A DNA stretch of 64,000 nucleotides from Trichoplusia ni (GCF_003590095.1 NC_039488.1:1178001-1242000), one strand, 5' to 3'; positions 27,301-40,782 are shown, counted from the stretch's first letter. Program-made: numbers and translations. Notes: generated by a model not told the origin, from the letters alone.

Positions 27301-28094
27301 TAATACGTAGAAGGCTGTTTGGGGAAATTGTTCGGGCCACGAATTAATGCCTATCTATAGTTATCGGCACGACATCTGTGCTTATATAACAGGTTGCGAC
27401 ATGTTTGGACATGGGTGTCTGTTATGTCAGAATTACTGGTCGTATATTTGGGAGTCCGGCAGTGTGGTGAGCCAAGTTCGGATATTGATTGGCTGTATAT
27501 GTGTTATATTATTATGTATAGTTTTGTATTTGAAGTTTGTTTTATGCGATTTTAAAATGGCAAGATTAACCACGTCTAATGTAAGATAATATTAGTAATT
27601 AATACTAGCCTTTGTATGTATGTCCCATTTATGATGCAGATTAAAGAAATAAGTCGTCAAATGACTGATAGAATACCCATTGCTATCGAAACACATCCAT
27701 TAGCTTCTCATAAAAATGTTTTGATTTGAACACTTTCGATAATACGGCCGTTTTTTGTCTTGGCAACATATGACTTGATTTAAAAAAGGAACGTTTGTTT
27801 CTAAAAGGTTTTATTAAGAACTAGGTCAAAGTTTAAGTAAGTTATTTTAAGCTGATGCGAGTTACACCCCCATTAAAACGCCGAGGGAGCCGTGTACATG
27901 ACATTATGTAAACACTTAACGAAATTAAAATACAATCGTCTATAAAGTTGTTGTTTTACATTAATTTTGTATCGTTTCTTGGTAAAAATAGCTTTATTGT
28001 TTTGGGTTTTAATACTGGCTGACTTGGCCCATGTTCGTCGTTGGCGGTTTATTTTTGTATTTAGCATATGACATTAAGTAAAATTCTTAAGTTT

Positions 28095-28183
28095 CTATTT
28101 TTTAAATCGGTTCAGTAGTTTCTGAGATTACCTACCTCCTAGTACGTGACAAACTTTATGTCTTTTCAATATTAGTATAGATT
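28095..28183 (+). repeat. LINE 3' tail fragment
   Basis: aatcggttcagtagtttctg, agattacctacctcctagta, then the tail aatattagtatagat. The order query-like frame end plus tagtatagat tail is typical of lepidopteran non-LTR element ends as I recall them. Confidence 0.5.
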
Positions 28184-28269
28184 GTAGAAAACCTTCGGTA
28201 TAATAGGTATATCACACTGGCAATTCTTTACAAAATTAAAGCGCTCCGTCAAAACGATTTGAATTGTAT

Positions 28270-28530
28270 GCTTATTTTAACACCATCATCGTCCTAGTTT
28301 TTTACCTACATCTTTTTACAAGGAGCGACTGCCTATCTGACCTCCTCAACCCACCTCGGCAACACGATACCCGTAGACTGGATGTCAGACTTTTTAGCTT
28401 CTGACTGCCCGTAACGGCTGTCAAAGATGGGTAAATAATAGCCGGAACCCATCATTTAACGTGCCTTCCGAAACGCGGAGGAACTTGTGATGAGAAAAGA
28501 TGGCTCTCTAATCCAATACCCAGAGCAATA
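28270..28530 (+). repeat. Interspersed repeat (family T)
   Basis: caccatcatcgtcctagttt, acaaggagcgactgcctatc, gatgtcagactttttagctt, gtgccttccgaaacgcggag. Shared blocks with 54362 and, inverted, 32225. Family T is abundant in Lepidoptera as I recall it and may be a LINE 3' end. Confidence 0.7.
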
Positions 28531-29451
28531 ACTTAGTGACAGCAAGTCACAGTCTATAAAGCGTTAGTACTTATTGCATCCATCATGTCCAACAAGTAAA
28601 GTCACGTCACTTATCGAAAGGGAATGTTATTTCCATACATTTGAAGTCTATACTATTTCAATTCCAATACCTCATATAATCGGCCAGATCTTATAACGTA
28701 TTTAAACTAATTAAAAAACTATAGTGCTCGGGTAGGTTACAAACTAGTCGAGTATTTCCGATAATTCGTGTGTAAAGCTGTTTTAATATATTTTACATTG
28801 GTTTTCTTTGAATATGTGATGTAGGCGGAGAACGTAATGTGTTAATGCTTAAAACGTTTTATTGTTATAATTCTAATGTGATTTCCGAAAGGTGTGCTCT
28901 TTATAGCTTTTACCGGTAACAAGACCGCTTATAATTTTACTTTCGTCATTTAGGATGGGCTCGATGAGATTCGCGGGTTTTGCTCGCGGCAGCCTGATGA
29001 ATTTTGTTTTCATGGAATTGCATAACATGAATTTTTCACATTTTATGATAAAAAAATGTGAAAAATGCATTTTTTATTTACTTGTATTTCATTATATTTG
29101 GTTTAGGAAACGCGGTTTGGAAGATTTACCAGAATAAATGAGAACTTTCAGAAGTAGCCGTTGACATCGATCAAATAATTGTATGAGGTATTTTTTTTAA
29201 ACTTAACTCTCAGTTTAATTTAATCTATAGCGGCCAACACAAAGCTTACCAAACTAGTTAACAATCCCGAGATTTATTGTTGAAAGCCTTATTTGGTATC
29301 GACTATCAATTTCACAATTGCCAAACAACATCATTACATTTTACGATTCTTACGTCTTTAGCCACTTTGTCGGGGTTTGCAGACAAAGACGAAAGTGCTC
29401 AGTTCGACTGAACCAGTACCTGTGCCATGAGATCTTATAACAAGACTATCG

Positions 29452-29545
29452 TTGGAGTGTAAGCGGGACAGCGCACTACAAACTGTAGAACGGCATCTCG
29501 CTTCCACATAGAGAGCTTTTTTGCTTTGAGATCTCGTGATAGATG
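29452..29545. mobile_element. Foldback element, family K
   Basis: Core taagcgggacagcgcactac and acggcatctcgcttccacat, followed by ctttgagatctcgtgatag. Confidence 0.65.
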
Positions 29546-29804
29546 GTACACTTATCTCAGCAGCTAAGGGTTAACGATTTAACCATTGTTGTTCGATGTC
29601 AGTGAGGTGTTCGATTTAAAAGTTAATAGACAATTTAAGGTTCGGCTGCGGCTAAATAAATGTATTTTCTTACTTAGTTCAGACAGTAATTATCGATTTA
29701 AATTGTCTGCAAATTGTCTAACCAGGTGTTTATTTCCTTACAGCGACACTCGAGCTAAGTAGGCGGTCTTCTAAGAATTGGAGAAACGGATTCTTTTGAA
29801 GATA

Positions 29805-30077
29805 TCTAATATATAAAATTCCCGTGTCGCGATGTTAGTTACCGTACTCCTCCGAAACGGTTCGAGCGATTTTTATGAAATTTTGTATACATATTGGGTA
29901 GGTCTGAGAATAGAACAACATCTATTTTTCATACCCCTAAGTTTTAAGGGTTGCTCACACTAAAAAAATATATTTTATTTTGGAACGAAATTGTTTTTAT
30001 TTTTTTTATAATAATGCATTAAAAATACATACAACTAGAAAAAAAATCGGCAAAACAACGTTTGCTGGGTCAGTTAG
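29805..30077 (+). mobile_element. Helitron-like element, second family, longest copy
   Basis: Starts tctaatatataaaattcccg after an A and ends caacgtttgctgggtcagtt then ag before a T; the terminal CTAG has become TTAG. At 273 bp it keeps the attgggtaggtctgagaata block and an A/T-rich middle that the 7431 copy has partly lost. Confidence 0.6.
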
Positions 30078-30104
30078 TAATATAATATAATATAATACTG
30101 GACA

Positions 30105-30350
30105 ACATTCACACAACGCCATCTAGTCCGTCTCAAATTAAGCAGAGCTTGTGTTATGAGTACTAGACGACTGATAAACATACTATAGATTTTAATACAC
30201 ACATATTATAGATAAATTACACCCAGACACAGAACAAATGATCGTGCTCATCACACAAAAAATTGTCCTGGGTGGGAATCGAACCCACGACCTCCAGTAT
30301 AGCAGTCAGGGTCACTAACCACAGCGACCAAATGGCCGCTTACGTTTTAC
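30105..30350 (-). mobile_element. tRNA-derived SINE (family C)
   Basis: cacacaacgccatctagtcc, gtgttatgagtactagacga, aattgtcctgggtgggaatc then gaacccacgacctcc, with the box B complement at 30275-30285. The tRNA-like head extends to agcgaccaaatggccgc. The open frame starting inside it is an artefact of the repeat. Confidence 0.7.
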
Positions 30351-30937
30351 TGGAGTTCACGGGAATACCAAACTACCGGAACGGAAGACTTTGTACATCG
30401 AACTCCCTCACAGAAGCCTGCAAACGTCTCATTAGACTTCAGCGCGTTTGGAGTCTTTTGTCAGTGCGCAAAACTGACAAACGGAACCTTAAAATATTAT
30501 ACATCAATATAATACAATGGAAATTACTCTACACATTACATAGATAATAAAAAATATAAAATAAATTTATAAGTGGTGTAACTACTACAAAACTGCTCTT
30601 ATTTTCCTAGTGTTGCAAATTAAAAAAAAACCAATAATATCAAGTTTTATTCTAGTAAATTGAATTACACCAAAATTATTTGAAATCGCGATAATAATGA
30701 ACACGGGCTAAGATATGAATTAACTAATTCAATCAAATACGCTTCACGTGTTTCATTATGGCCTTATTAGCACTAATCAAAACTATGTATATGAACTTAT
30801 TTACTTGGTAAATATAATCTAGTTAGCTATTTATTAAAGTACCTAATTGCCTACTTAGCAAAATTCTGAGTAAGATGATATAAAATAACGTAAATTACAT
30901 TTTGAGCAGACGAAAATATAATCATCGAGAAATAAAA

Positions 30938-31170
30938 AGGTCAAGTGCGAGTCAGATTTGCGACGATGTAGGTCCTGGGAAAATCCTGAAAATACAAAAA
31001 TCCCGTACAACCAAATAAATCGTTGCATAACCTGGATGGATAATTATTTACATGATTTTTTTTAGCGACATCAGAGAAATACATAATCAATGAAAATTTT
31101 AAGTGCTTCAATCACAGATCATGGGCCTGGTGACATTCGGATCGCGATGCAATTTTCTTGGAACACTAAA
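30938..31170 (+). repeat. Interspersed repeat (family R)
   Basis: aaggtcaagtgcgagtcaga, cgacatcagagaaatacata, catgggcctggtgacattcg, ggaacactaaa. The family P element at 31201 begins 30 bp after it. Confidence 0.6.
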
Positions 31171-31200
31171 ATTCAAAATATTCCAAATAAAAAACATTTT

Positions 31201-31310
31201 TTATTAAATGATGTAACGGTCTGCTCATGATTAAGGACTCCGGTTGGGTCCGAAACTAGTCGGGCTACCCCGATAAATACGCGTGAGTAAACCGTTACAT
31301 CATTTAATAA
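31201..31310. mobile_element. 110-bp palindromic MITE (family P), intact copy
   Basis: Perfect 20-bp terminal inverted repeats, ttattaaatgatgtaacggt at 31201-31220 and its complement at 31291-31310. The core contains ggttgggtccgaaactagtc and cgataaatacgcgtgagtaa. At least four related copies occur in the window. No ORF. It sits just after a family R repeat. Confidence 0.85.
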
Positions 31311-32224
31311 TGAATCAGTCTCACGATAATTATTATAAAAAACATTTTGTTTTTTTGCTGGTCATTGTTCATTCTATTTTTTAACATTACTTATTTGTGC
31401 TCCGTATTCTATTTTCAAAAATGTGAATATATGAACTGTAGCATAAATACGAGTACATTTTTATTTTCTTAATACGTCACGTGACAGTCAGCCTCACGAG
31501 TTCCAATTTTAAAACATTGTTTTTATTTCTGAATGTAGGTTATAACCAAAATGGCGGTTTTAGTGTGTTCACTAATTTGTCATATCAAGCCCGTCAAGTT
31601 ATTACGGTTGGGTTGCGGACTCTGACAGCACTTTGGTCCCTTCGTAAACTTTTGTGTTAACTGTTCAGTCCCGCTTTGCATAATTTCTGGGTTATGATAT
31701 AATTGAATAGTTCACTTCTGTATTAGTACGAGTATACCGTTCGTTGAACTTTTGCGGCTGAATTTGAATGGTGAGCGAATTTTGTTTTTTCATATAAAGT
31801 GTATGTTTGCTAAACCTTTTGCACGTTTGATTTGATTTCTGTTTTTGTTTAATCCGTTTCAAAGGTTACTTTTGGCATTGGTTTCATGTATGTGTAGACT
31901 TGGCACTGCGGCACGAAAAATGTTTTGTAAAAGCGAATTTTGAAACACCAGCGCCAGTCGCACGACTATTTGCCTTCGTACTAGGCATAACTTTGTACAT
32001 CTATTAAATTGTTGCTACATATATTGAACCGACTGTTTCATAGCCGTTTCTTTTTCTCTCTTTTGTGTTTTATTCTGTCAAGTTAACTGACCAATAATGA
32101 GACGCTAATGAATAAAAAACAAAATGAGCAGGTTTGGACGCGGGAGGAGGTCGTGGATATATATTGATTTGAAATTGATCGATCACAGGTTAAGCTACAC
32201 TTGATACGGTCAGTCTGTAGATGT

Positions 32225-32495
32225 GACATTCAATGTCAAAAGAGTTCCTTCGTGTTTCGGAAGGCGCGTTATTTTGTGGGTTGTTCACATATTCACATAC
32301 CTTTGACAGTCGTCACGGGAGTCAACTCGTCAGAAGGTAGAAAGTGTCAACTAGTCTAACTAAGGGGTACCGTGTTGCCCAGGTAACCGGGTTGAGGCCA
32401 GATAGGCAGTCGCCCTTTGTAAAACACGGTCACTTAGATGCTTCCGGTTAGACTAGTCACTCACAACATAGGAAAGGCTAGGATGATGAGTGTCT
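32225..32495 (-). repeat. Interspersed repeat (family T)
   Basis: gtgtttcggaaggcgcgtta, cgggttgaggccagataggc, agtcgccctttgtaaaacac, gaaaggctaggatgatgag. Inverse of the 28270 copy. Confidence 0.7.
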
Positions 32496-34309
32496 ATCCT
32501 ATCTGTAAGTAATGCTATCTGTAAGTAAGTACCTAATGTAATTAGATAACAAGTGTTTCAATACTAATTAAATAAAAAATAACCTTAAAATAAGGCTGTA
32601 AGGCTTATTTTAAAACCTTGTCATTTACGTCCTACCCAATCGTGTACTACCTTCTAAATAATACCCGAATCTTCTAAACTTACAAATAATGCCATAACGA
32701 CTAAAATATTAAAGCTTCACTAACTATAATATATAACGTTCATTTAATAGGTACACTGTACAGTCAGCAACAAAAGTTCTCACACAATCAAATTAACAAA
32801 ACACTCTAAAACTTAGAAATGCATTAATATCTTGTTTCGACTTTGATTTAAAATAGTTTTGATATCAGAACTGTACGGAATATCCACTGAACACATTGCT
32901 TTTCATTACTGTTCACTGAATTTCATAATGTCAACGTGCATTTCTGACAGAATATAATCTGATTTTGTTTCAGCGAGTTTTGTTCCTGCCTGTACGTTTG
33001 GCTAGAACACAAATACGAAAGTAATCAAACTAACTTCTATTTGAACTAAATTAGAAATCAATTACAAATTCCATCCGAAATAAGTTAATGATGCTGGGTA
33101 TACAGACTGAGAATTGTTAGACAGAACATGTTTAAACAGAAGTTGGACAGACAAATTATGGGTAGTAAATTCGTTTGACAATTTTCTTTTGAATAAAGAA
33201 GCAGTGTTAGTTTTACAGAATCTACGAAAGTAAGTTTGTTTATTACACATTTTTATTCATTTTATTTTTTCAAAATTAATAATAAATTGTGACGATACAC
33301 ATAAGCTTTTTTTTGTTATTTTCGTTTCGCTTCTGTTTCTTTGTAGCGTATCTGTATACATTTCATAGACTATGTAATTCATACCACCATCAGTGCCTCC
33401 ATTGAGCAAATGGAAAGTGGTGCCCTCTAGCGTGTTAATACCGATTTAAGTTTGTTTAGTCTAAGCCGATCGGAATAGCCGACGGCGTAAAAAAACTTGA
33501 AACGACGTCCCAACCATTAAAATGTCATTAGGTACCTACAAAGGCCTCTGAAGTAAAAATGTGATGTTTGAGACATACGGACTTACAGACTTCTGAAGTA
33601 AAACAGGTAAAAAGTAGTTAATTTATTACTTACTAATGTTGAATTTTGTATAATAAACAAAATATTATTGTACCATATTTTGAAAGACTGGTCTTGTGAT
33701 GTATATTTAATACTTATTATAGTAAAAGTCCAAACCATATTTGTAAGTCTCACCATAGACAGAACATAGAACGCTATTTGATATTTAAGATCTAAATTTT
33801 TATTTTTACCTATGTTTTTCAAATAAAAAATACTTTGACTTTGATGTGATAATGCCTGAGTAACTGATGAGTCTGATCAGACTTTATTTATTAGGAGAAA
33901 ATGTGAAGCCTTATACCTCGTAGTCAGGGTATCTAAAGGAAAGTAAGTTAAAAAAAATGTTTGTATCGGTAATCATATTGTTCGATGACTTTTTTTTCAA
34001 CTAATATTCCGTGTAATGCAAGTCAACATTATTAACAGACATGATAAAGGACCATTATCTGTTATTCTATAAATTGAATTTCGTGATTTTATTTCTTAGG
34101 ATACTAGAAATTGAATTTATATATATTGATTTCGACATATCAAATGGACCAACATTTTGCGGTGTTATTTAGTAGACCACTAGCCACATACAACTAAAGT
34201 AAAATCTATTTCTAACACACAGTATCCTTGTGTAAACCACAAAAAGGTCACCATGTGGTTGTCATTGATATTCTGACCACAATCACATGTAGGGTGAGAC
34301 CGTTGTAAG

Positions 34310-34760
34310 GCTCATATACAGGGTGTCTGAAGAAGTCCCTGAAGTAACTTAAGGGGTTGACTGCTGAAATCAGGATAAATCACGTGTTTATATTACGATA
34401 GAACCAATATACCACATGACTGTCCATCAGTAAATGGTCACCTACAATGTATGAGATACGTGTGAAAATTTCTGGTCATTTTAGAGTAGTCCTATAAAGT
34501 CAATTAAGGGCTCAAGTTACCCTTTAACCCCCTATGTGCGCACTGTACTCTGTACGTACAGTGGCGTATCTCTTCCATAGCTGCAACAGTTATATCTACT
34601 CTAAAAGGTTTTGGTTTTACAATCCCAACAAACTTTACGTTACCTTTTGTTGGATAAACCTCTTTCTTATAGACCAGTGACAGAAGAATAGGTACATATC
34701 GAAGGACCAAACAAAGGAGTTTATAATTGACGGTAACAATTTCAGAAATGCCACTTTCTT
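34310..34760. repeat. Possible decayed interspersed repeat
   Basis: Begins tatacagggtgtctgaagaa, a motif found at the ends of many insect repeats, and contains the self-complementary gtactctgtacgtacagt. No second copy was found in the window, so the call rests on the motif only. Confidence 0.25.
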
Positions 34761-35139
34761 GTAGAGTCTGATCCTATATAACAGTCCAAGTATAATTTGG
34801 AATTTCGTTTACATCCTATATATTATTAAAACAATATAAGTAAGTTTCTTATCCATGAAGGTTTTATCGCGTATATCGCTCACAAGTTTTCATTTAATAA
34901 CGTTCTCTTAATGTGTGTAATTTGTTTTATGTATGGTATCTTAATAAGTGCCTTCACTGCGTGACGTGGTCTGCTAATAGCCGGTAATTGGATGTAATAT
35001 CATGATTTGACAGCTCTTAGCGAATACATTAGTGAACTCGATATGATGCAATTATGTTGATAGGAATGTACCTATCTACCAATTTATTAATGCGGAATTT
35101 TTGACGCAATGGGATGTTTACTTTAGCCAATTGATACTT

Positions 35140-35220
35140 TAATTTTAAGGGTTTCATACAGAAAGGGTTAAAACGGAACCCCATTACTCTGGCACAGTGC
35201 CTGGTCGTTTTTTTCGTCAT
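35140..35220 (-). repeat. Interspersed repeat (family R-like), 3' fragment
   Basis: aaaacggaaccccattactc and cacagtgcctggtcgttttt resemble the inverted end of family R. Weak. Confidence 0.4.
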
Positions 35221-37379
35221 ATAGAGAGATGAGTTTTCGGAGATGATGAACTTCTATTACCGCTATATTAACAAATATAACACAAAAAAACAAACAGACA
35301 AGTTAATTAACAGTTGTTAAGTTCAAATTAAAGGTTCACAAAAAGTTATTTGCCACCCACCCTAATGTTTTACAAGAAAGAGAGAAAAACTTTAGACTAG
35401 TTCAGGTGGCCTAAAACTATTTTCTTAAAGCAAGGTAAGGCACAACTCTGTGTATATTTGTCAAGATTTTGAGAAATATTGCCAGGCCTCCAATTAATGA
35501 ACTCAAAGATCAACATGTGCCCGTTCTCCAACATCGATGACTCGAGAATAACCGTTGAACGAAAGTTTACACAAAAACGTAAAACGGGAGCAATCAAGCA
35601 CATTCCAAGATAAATAAATAGTTCTCATTACATAGGCATCTACAAATTCTACAATCCTCAATTTCTTAACATCCGTTGTATAATTAACCATTAGCTAATC
35701 GCCAACAAAAATCGATTACTTTAAACATTCACAAAATGCTGTTAACTCACTAATTTAGAACTAAAAGTTACCCAAATTCTAAGAAAGATATTAATTGTAG
35801 ATTAAACAGTTAAAATTCGGAGCACGAAGTTTGAATACCAGCCGTTATCAGAAAGTATTTGATATCAAGCTTTCAGATCGTAATACGGTGGATATGTCGT
35901 TGTAAAAGATAAACCATAAAACACTGAACATATGAAAGAAAATATATGAGAATGGGCATTAAAAAATGAAGCTTAATTGAATGGTGACATTTTTACAGTT
36001 AATCTGGGAACTTATTACTCAGCCTCCGCTATCCCTCCGTCTTTGTCCAACTTGTTTTCACATTCACATGACACTAAAAATAAAGATCGCAGTTAAACAA
36101 CTATTTTTAAGGTCATGGATTTGCTAAGATACACTTCAAAATGCTTCAAGTTGTCATCTAACCGTTGTTTTATCTGTATCTAGCTGTAGTCTATTTGTAC
36201 GGAAAATTGGATTGGACTATTTGGACACAAAATACAAAGAGGAATACAAAGTATAAAAATGAAAAAGCAGTAGGTGCGAAGGTACTGCTTATTTCTTAAG
36301 AAATGTCTGACTTTTCCTTAGTTTAATTTTAACCATTCATTTCGTAAGAGTCATGTGACTACCTGCACTATGAAGGTTACTTCAATTATGAAAGCGATTG
36401 TCTATCATTACGTTACTCCGAGTTAGTTACACATTAACACAATTTTCTCCATTGTCGGGCTTCTTGCTTATTACGACTTGTTATAACTTGTTAGGGATAG
36501 CTGGAGGCAAGATTTTTCAATAAACACCCAAGTGATCATTATCTTCAATAAAAATCTTCAAAAGATCATGGCTACCAATTACACCTACTCAGAGTTGGGA
36601 TAAGTTTCAAAGTGCAATCATTGGACTGTGAAGGGGTTTTTGTTCGAGATTTGTATAAATTTAGAATCTTTTATTTTTGAAGCTGTTTTGCTGAAATACA
36701 ACGTGTCAGCTCCTTAATTGTCCGTATATCAGCGGCATATTGGACGATTTGTTGTTTGTCTTAAATTAGTCAAGTTTTTGGGATTAATGAAAAAGGAAAC
36801 CTTCTCTCACCTTAATTCATTGATAAGAAATAAAAGATTTGGAAGGTTTTTATCATATAACCGTATATTTTTCCCTCGTACTAGACAGTTAAGAACCTAA
36901 GTATTCTAAATACGTGTTCGTTGAAAACACATTAGTAGTCTCATGACAATTGCTTACACTTACTAAAAGAGATAAATAACCCCAAAAAATATCTAGTTCA
37001 AGTAAAAAAAACTTCATTTTAATCTCCGAATCGTGAAACTCTAACTTTGCATCTGCTTTACATACATACTGTCCAAATGTCCAATTCCCTTTTATATTTG
37101 AAATCTACAAAGAGACCGTGACAGTCTCGAAAGCCTACTGAAACCCGGGCATCCGGGTATCCCCATGTGAAGGATTTACGGCGACAAGCGACACATAATA
37201 AGTATGCTATGCACGTGATTCTGCCTAAATTTACCTCTTACACAAGAGTAAAAGAACTATTTTACTTTAAATTAACATTTTCCCGCTATATCGCCTTCTT
37301 GATCGTCTGCTATAGTAGCAAAAACATTTACAACTAAACGCGGTCGGGTAATGAGTAATGGGTCCTGAATGTAACATTA

Positions 37380-37505
37380 ACTTTTGGAAACCTCATCCAA
37401 AAAGCTTTGGCCGAACGCGAGTTAAACATACATAAATATATACATACATAAAAACAATCAAATTGAGAAGCTCCTTTTTTTCTGTCGCTTAAAAAGGAGC
37501 ATAAG
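37380..37505. repeat. Transposon-end-like sequence with hairpin
   Basis: The run tacataaatatatacatacat precedes aaattgagaagctccttttt, and gctccttttt pairs with aaaaaggagc across a short loop (37465-37500). Similar ends are common in lepidopteran DNA transposons. The other end was not located. Confidence 0.4.
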
Positions 37506-37974
37506 TATTAATCCAGTATGTCTGCTAACTCTGTACCAAAATTCAACAACATTAATAAAATCTATTGAATGCGATGATGTAACAAACTCACTAACACTTA
37601 AACCTTCCTTCATTGGTGCGAAGTGTGATTGTGGGAATAATGTAAAAAAATGTACAAAATGAATCAGGCCAGCTGTTTAAATCGTAAACCCTGAAGTATA
37701 CAATTTACGCGAAGACATATAGACATATTCTATTCAGAATATGTTGCAAGAATACTTTGTGACAATAATTAAAAATTCTTTACAGTTTAAAATTAAGTTA
37801 GGTGACGTTTCAAATTGCTAATCATCTATTGTCCAGTCTCTAAACACGACTTTACCTGGCAAAGTATGAACCCTACTGAGACTCAGAAAATATTTTTTAC
37901 TGTTGTCAATATTCTTAAAATTTATTATCTTCAAGTCTTAGAACCGTAGGTAAGAAATGGCTCTAAGCTGTATA

Positions 37975-38134
37975 AGGCTGCGATTCCACCAGAGAAGTGC
38001 GATGGAAATGCGTCGTGTGAGGATGTCTACCAGAGCTGTGCTGATCGAGGTAGGATAAACGAAGCGATTCTATTGGTTACAAACACATCCCTCGCTACGG
38101 ATCCTCGCACATATATCTGGTTGAAACGCAGCCT
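37975..38134. mobile_element. 160-bp inverted-repeat MITE
   Basis: Starts aggctgcgattccaccagag and ends with the imperfect complement ctggttgaaacgcagcct. The interior also shows inverted similarity (gtgcgatgg against cctcgcacat). Imperfect palindromes starting ggctgcgtttccacc are a common lepidopteran repeat type as I recall them. No clear target duplication is visible; ta and aa flank it. Confidence 0.7.
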
Positions 38135-38561
38135 AACGCACCGTCTTCCTTGCACATTATAAACATTCTTACTTTAAGAGATATTTTCTGCATATTTTCA
38201 TTTTACAATTGCGTACTATTTTAGTGTTCTGTTAACTAAAGAATTACTAAGGACTATGAGACAAGGAATGCATTATTTCGACATACCTTCGTGATTACAA
38301 ACTACAGGAAATCATGGAAACAATATTCCCTTTAGTGCAACAACAATATTCTGTGTAATTTTTACATACACGTGAATGTATTTTCTACAAAGAGTAAAAG
38401 TAATTTACTTTCATATGAGACAGACAGACAGAGATATATACTTACTAGTGTGTAGTAGAATACTAAAGCTAGAATACTTCCCTTGCACCTTTATACATTT
38501 CAAGCAAATACATGCAATACAAATGTATCACTAATATACTACGTTATAAATTATAATGAAT

Positions 38562-38670
38562 TTCATAATGATTTATTTAATAACGGTTTACGCACGCGTA
38601 ATCACGCGAAAACTAGTCGGGACATCCCGATAAATACGTGTGAGTTAACCGATTTTAAATTAATAATGAT
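38562..38670. mobile_element. Family P palindromic MITE, divergent copy
   Basis: Contains aacggtttacgcacgcgta, aactagtcgggacatcccg and ataaatacgtgtgagttaac. The outer inverted repeats are decayed. A family R repeat begins immediately after it. Confidence 0.7.
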
Positions 38671-38682
38671 GTTAGAACAAAA

Positions 38683-39085
38683 CTGGTCAAGTTTAAATCT
38701 GACTGACGATGCTGAAGATTCCCTACAAATAGGCAAATAATAAACAAATGAGTTGAGAGATAAATACAAATTTGTGACAATCTTGTGGCAAGAGATACTT
38801 GTGACGAAAGGATTCCAAAATCATTCAAGTAACATGCATAAGACACCCAGACTCAAACACGCAATTTTCTCCTGCTTGGGGTTCAAACCCGTGACCCGCG
38901 ATACGTTGCGTCGAGTCATTGGGTTTGGCGTGTAGACCTCAACCGTGCAGTCATTTGTGAAAAAATCAATTGTCTTGCTGTCACCGTTTATAAGATACAG
39001 CCTGGTGATAGACGGACACATGGATGCCTTAGTTATAGGGTTCTATTTTTACCTTTGGGTATCGGAGCCTAAATAAAAACTATAT
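38683..39085 (+). repeat. Interspersed repeat (family R), split by a SINE
   Basis: Begins actggtcaagtttaaatctg and resumes after the SINE with tgtcttgctgtcaccgttta, taagatacagcctggtgata, then cctttgggtatcggagccta. Confidence 0.7.
38831..38955 (-). mobile_element. tRNA-derived SINE (family B) nested inside a family R repeat
   Basis: catgcataagacacccagac, tgcttggggttcaaacccgt, gacctcaaccgtgcagtcat. It interrupts a family R element whose two halves lie at 38683-38830 and 38956-39085, so it inserted later. Confidence 0.6.
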
Positions 39086-40782
39086 GAGTCTTGAGAACCG
39101 TGTGTCACAACCGCTTAAAACTCGTTAATGATGTAACAAAACAACTAGGGAATTAAGTGTCAACTACCACGATTGTCCCGAAGCAAGTAAAGTCGGCAAC
39201 TTTAATTAGTCTCTATATCCAAGTGGAGGCAGTTTCATTCGTCGCCGGTAGCATTTTATCGCTTTCCGATTACGATTGCCGACAAACGAAGTTGTGTCGA
39301 TAATTCTTAGAAATTTTGAATCACAATTCATTTTAAACTTTGTCCCATTGTGTTATGAATCATATTGTAGTGTAGGCCTGTTGGTAAGGGCTGTGTGATA
39401 CGGTGTTAAGGGTCGTTCTGTTTAGCGCCAGGTTTCGTAAAGTTCATATCGTTGCGGCTTCTATATTCACTATTACCGCTTAATAAAGACATAGTGAAGT
39501 CTAATTGAATCACTTCAATTCCTTCCAAGGTTACTGTATTACTAGTTTCATAGGTGTCACAAATTAAGTGATTAAAACTTGATAGCATTGTTAAACGAAC
39601 GTTATAATGTGAAGGATAATTAACACTTTAGTGGCACTGTCGATGAAGTCCGCTGTAAATTGAAACTTGATGTCCAAGGCTGAAAGGTTAAAGTCGGTTG
39701 TATGCTAATTATTTAAATCTACACGTGTTTAGTATTGGATTTTAGTGTAGGTTGGGTAATTTTGAAGATAATAAAAATAAGTTTTTAAAAGTACATTTTG
39801 AACGAAAGAGTGTTTTTAGAAACTATACTTCATTTACTATAGCATTAGACAGAAGTTAAAAAGGGTTCTTTTTAAGGCACACTTTGCAAAAAAAATACAA
39901 TAAACATATTAAAGTTGTGATTTACGCCGAATTTAGTACACATCTATATATATATCCGTTCGTACAAATCACTGTAATTATTTCAATACTTAACCTTATG
40001 AAATTAAGTGACTTTCATTTAAATATATTAATTCAGCCATATTAAAATTCCAGTGTTAATGCTAAAAACTTAAAAGAAGCAGCGATGCACAATACCCGGA
40101 ACGTTTTTCCCTTCAGTATAATCCTACCAAATCTAAGAGGTTACCTTATCCTTTCATAAGTTGTGACAGAAGGGATTTTCTCATTTTGTCGGTTTATGTC
40201 ATTTGAAGTTATATGTCACAAAAGTATCTATCTATGTCATTCACTTGTGAATACTGCATCCTGTTCGTTGTTATTGCCAAGTTTTCGTGATTTTGTTGTT
40301 ATTTTTTACTGTTCAGTTATTGTTTTCTTATCGTTACTAGTGTTGTTATTGGGTTGTTGTTTTGTTTTATAATTTAACATAGAAATAAAATGTTTCGTAC
40401 TCCTGCTTCTACGAGCCTCTTTTTTCTAATGTTATAATAAATGAAGTATAAGTTTATGCTATATTTTTCTGTAGTTTCTACATCGTAAAAACGTTCAAAA
40501 AATGCTAGCGACATTCATACTTTTAAATTTTAAAATTGTTAGAATACACTCGGGTTATCTTCGTGAAACTAATACTATGTAATGTACATGTACTATGTCG
40601 TGAATCAGTTGTGCAACAACAGACATAGCGAAATCCTCATTAAAATTCAACAATAACAGATAACCATCACTTACAGTTCAGTACATAACATATTTCACTT
40701 AAAAATACATATAATAAACTCGGTAATATATTTCTTTGACCCTCGGTATTCATCAAAGTGGCCGGTCTATTTTACGAGCGCT

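Larger units (their letters stand above)
17773..30104. other. Gene-free AT-rich stretch with scattered repeats
   Basis: Contains one family A SINE, family B SINEs, two family L tails, one LINE tail, family R copies, a family T copy and a G-quadruplex motif. The longest frame (24330-24695, 121 codons) has no recognisable domain and no neighbouring exon. Confidence 0.55.

Noticed and set aside
30263..30547. A 94-codon frame beginning MSWVGIEPTT
   Set aside because: The start is the tRNA-like head of a family C SINE read through; a repeat artefact.
31553..31627. A short frame with a good start context (caaaatggcgg)
   Set aside because: Only about 24 codons before a stop, with no splice or similarity support.
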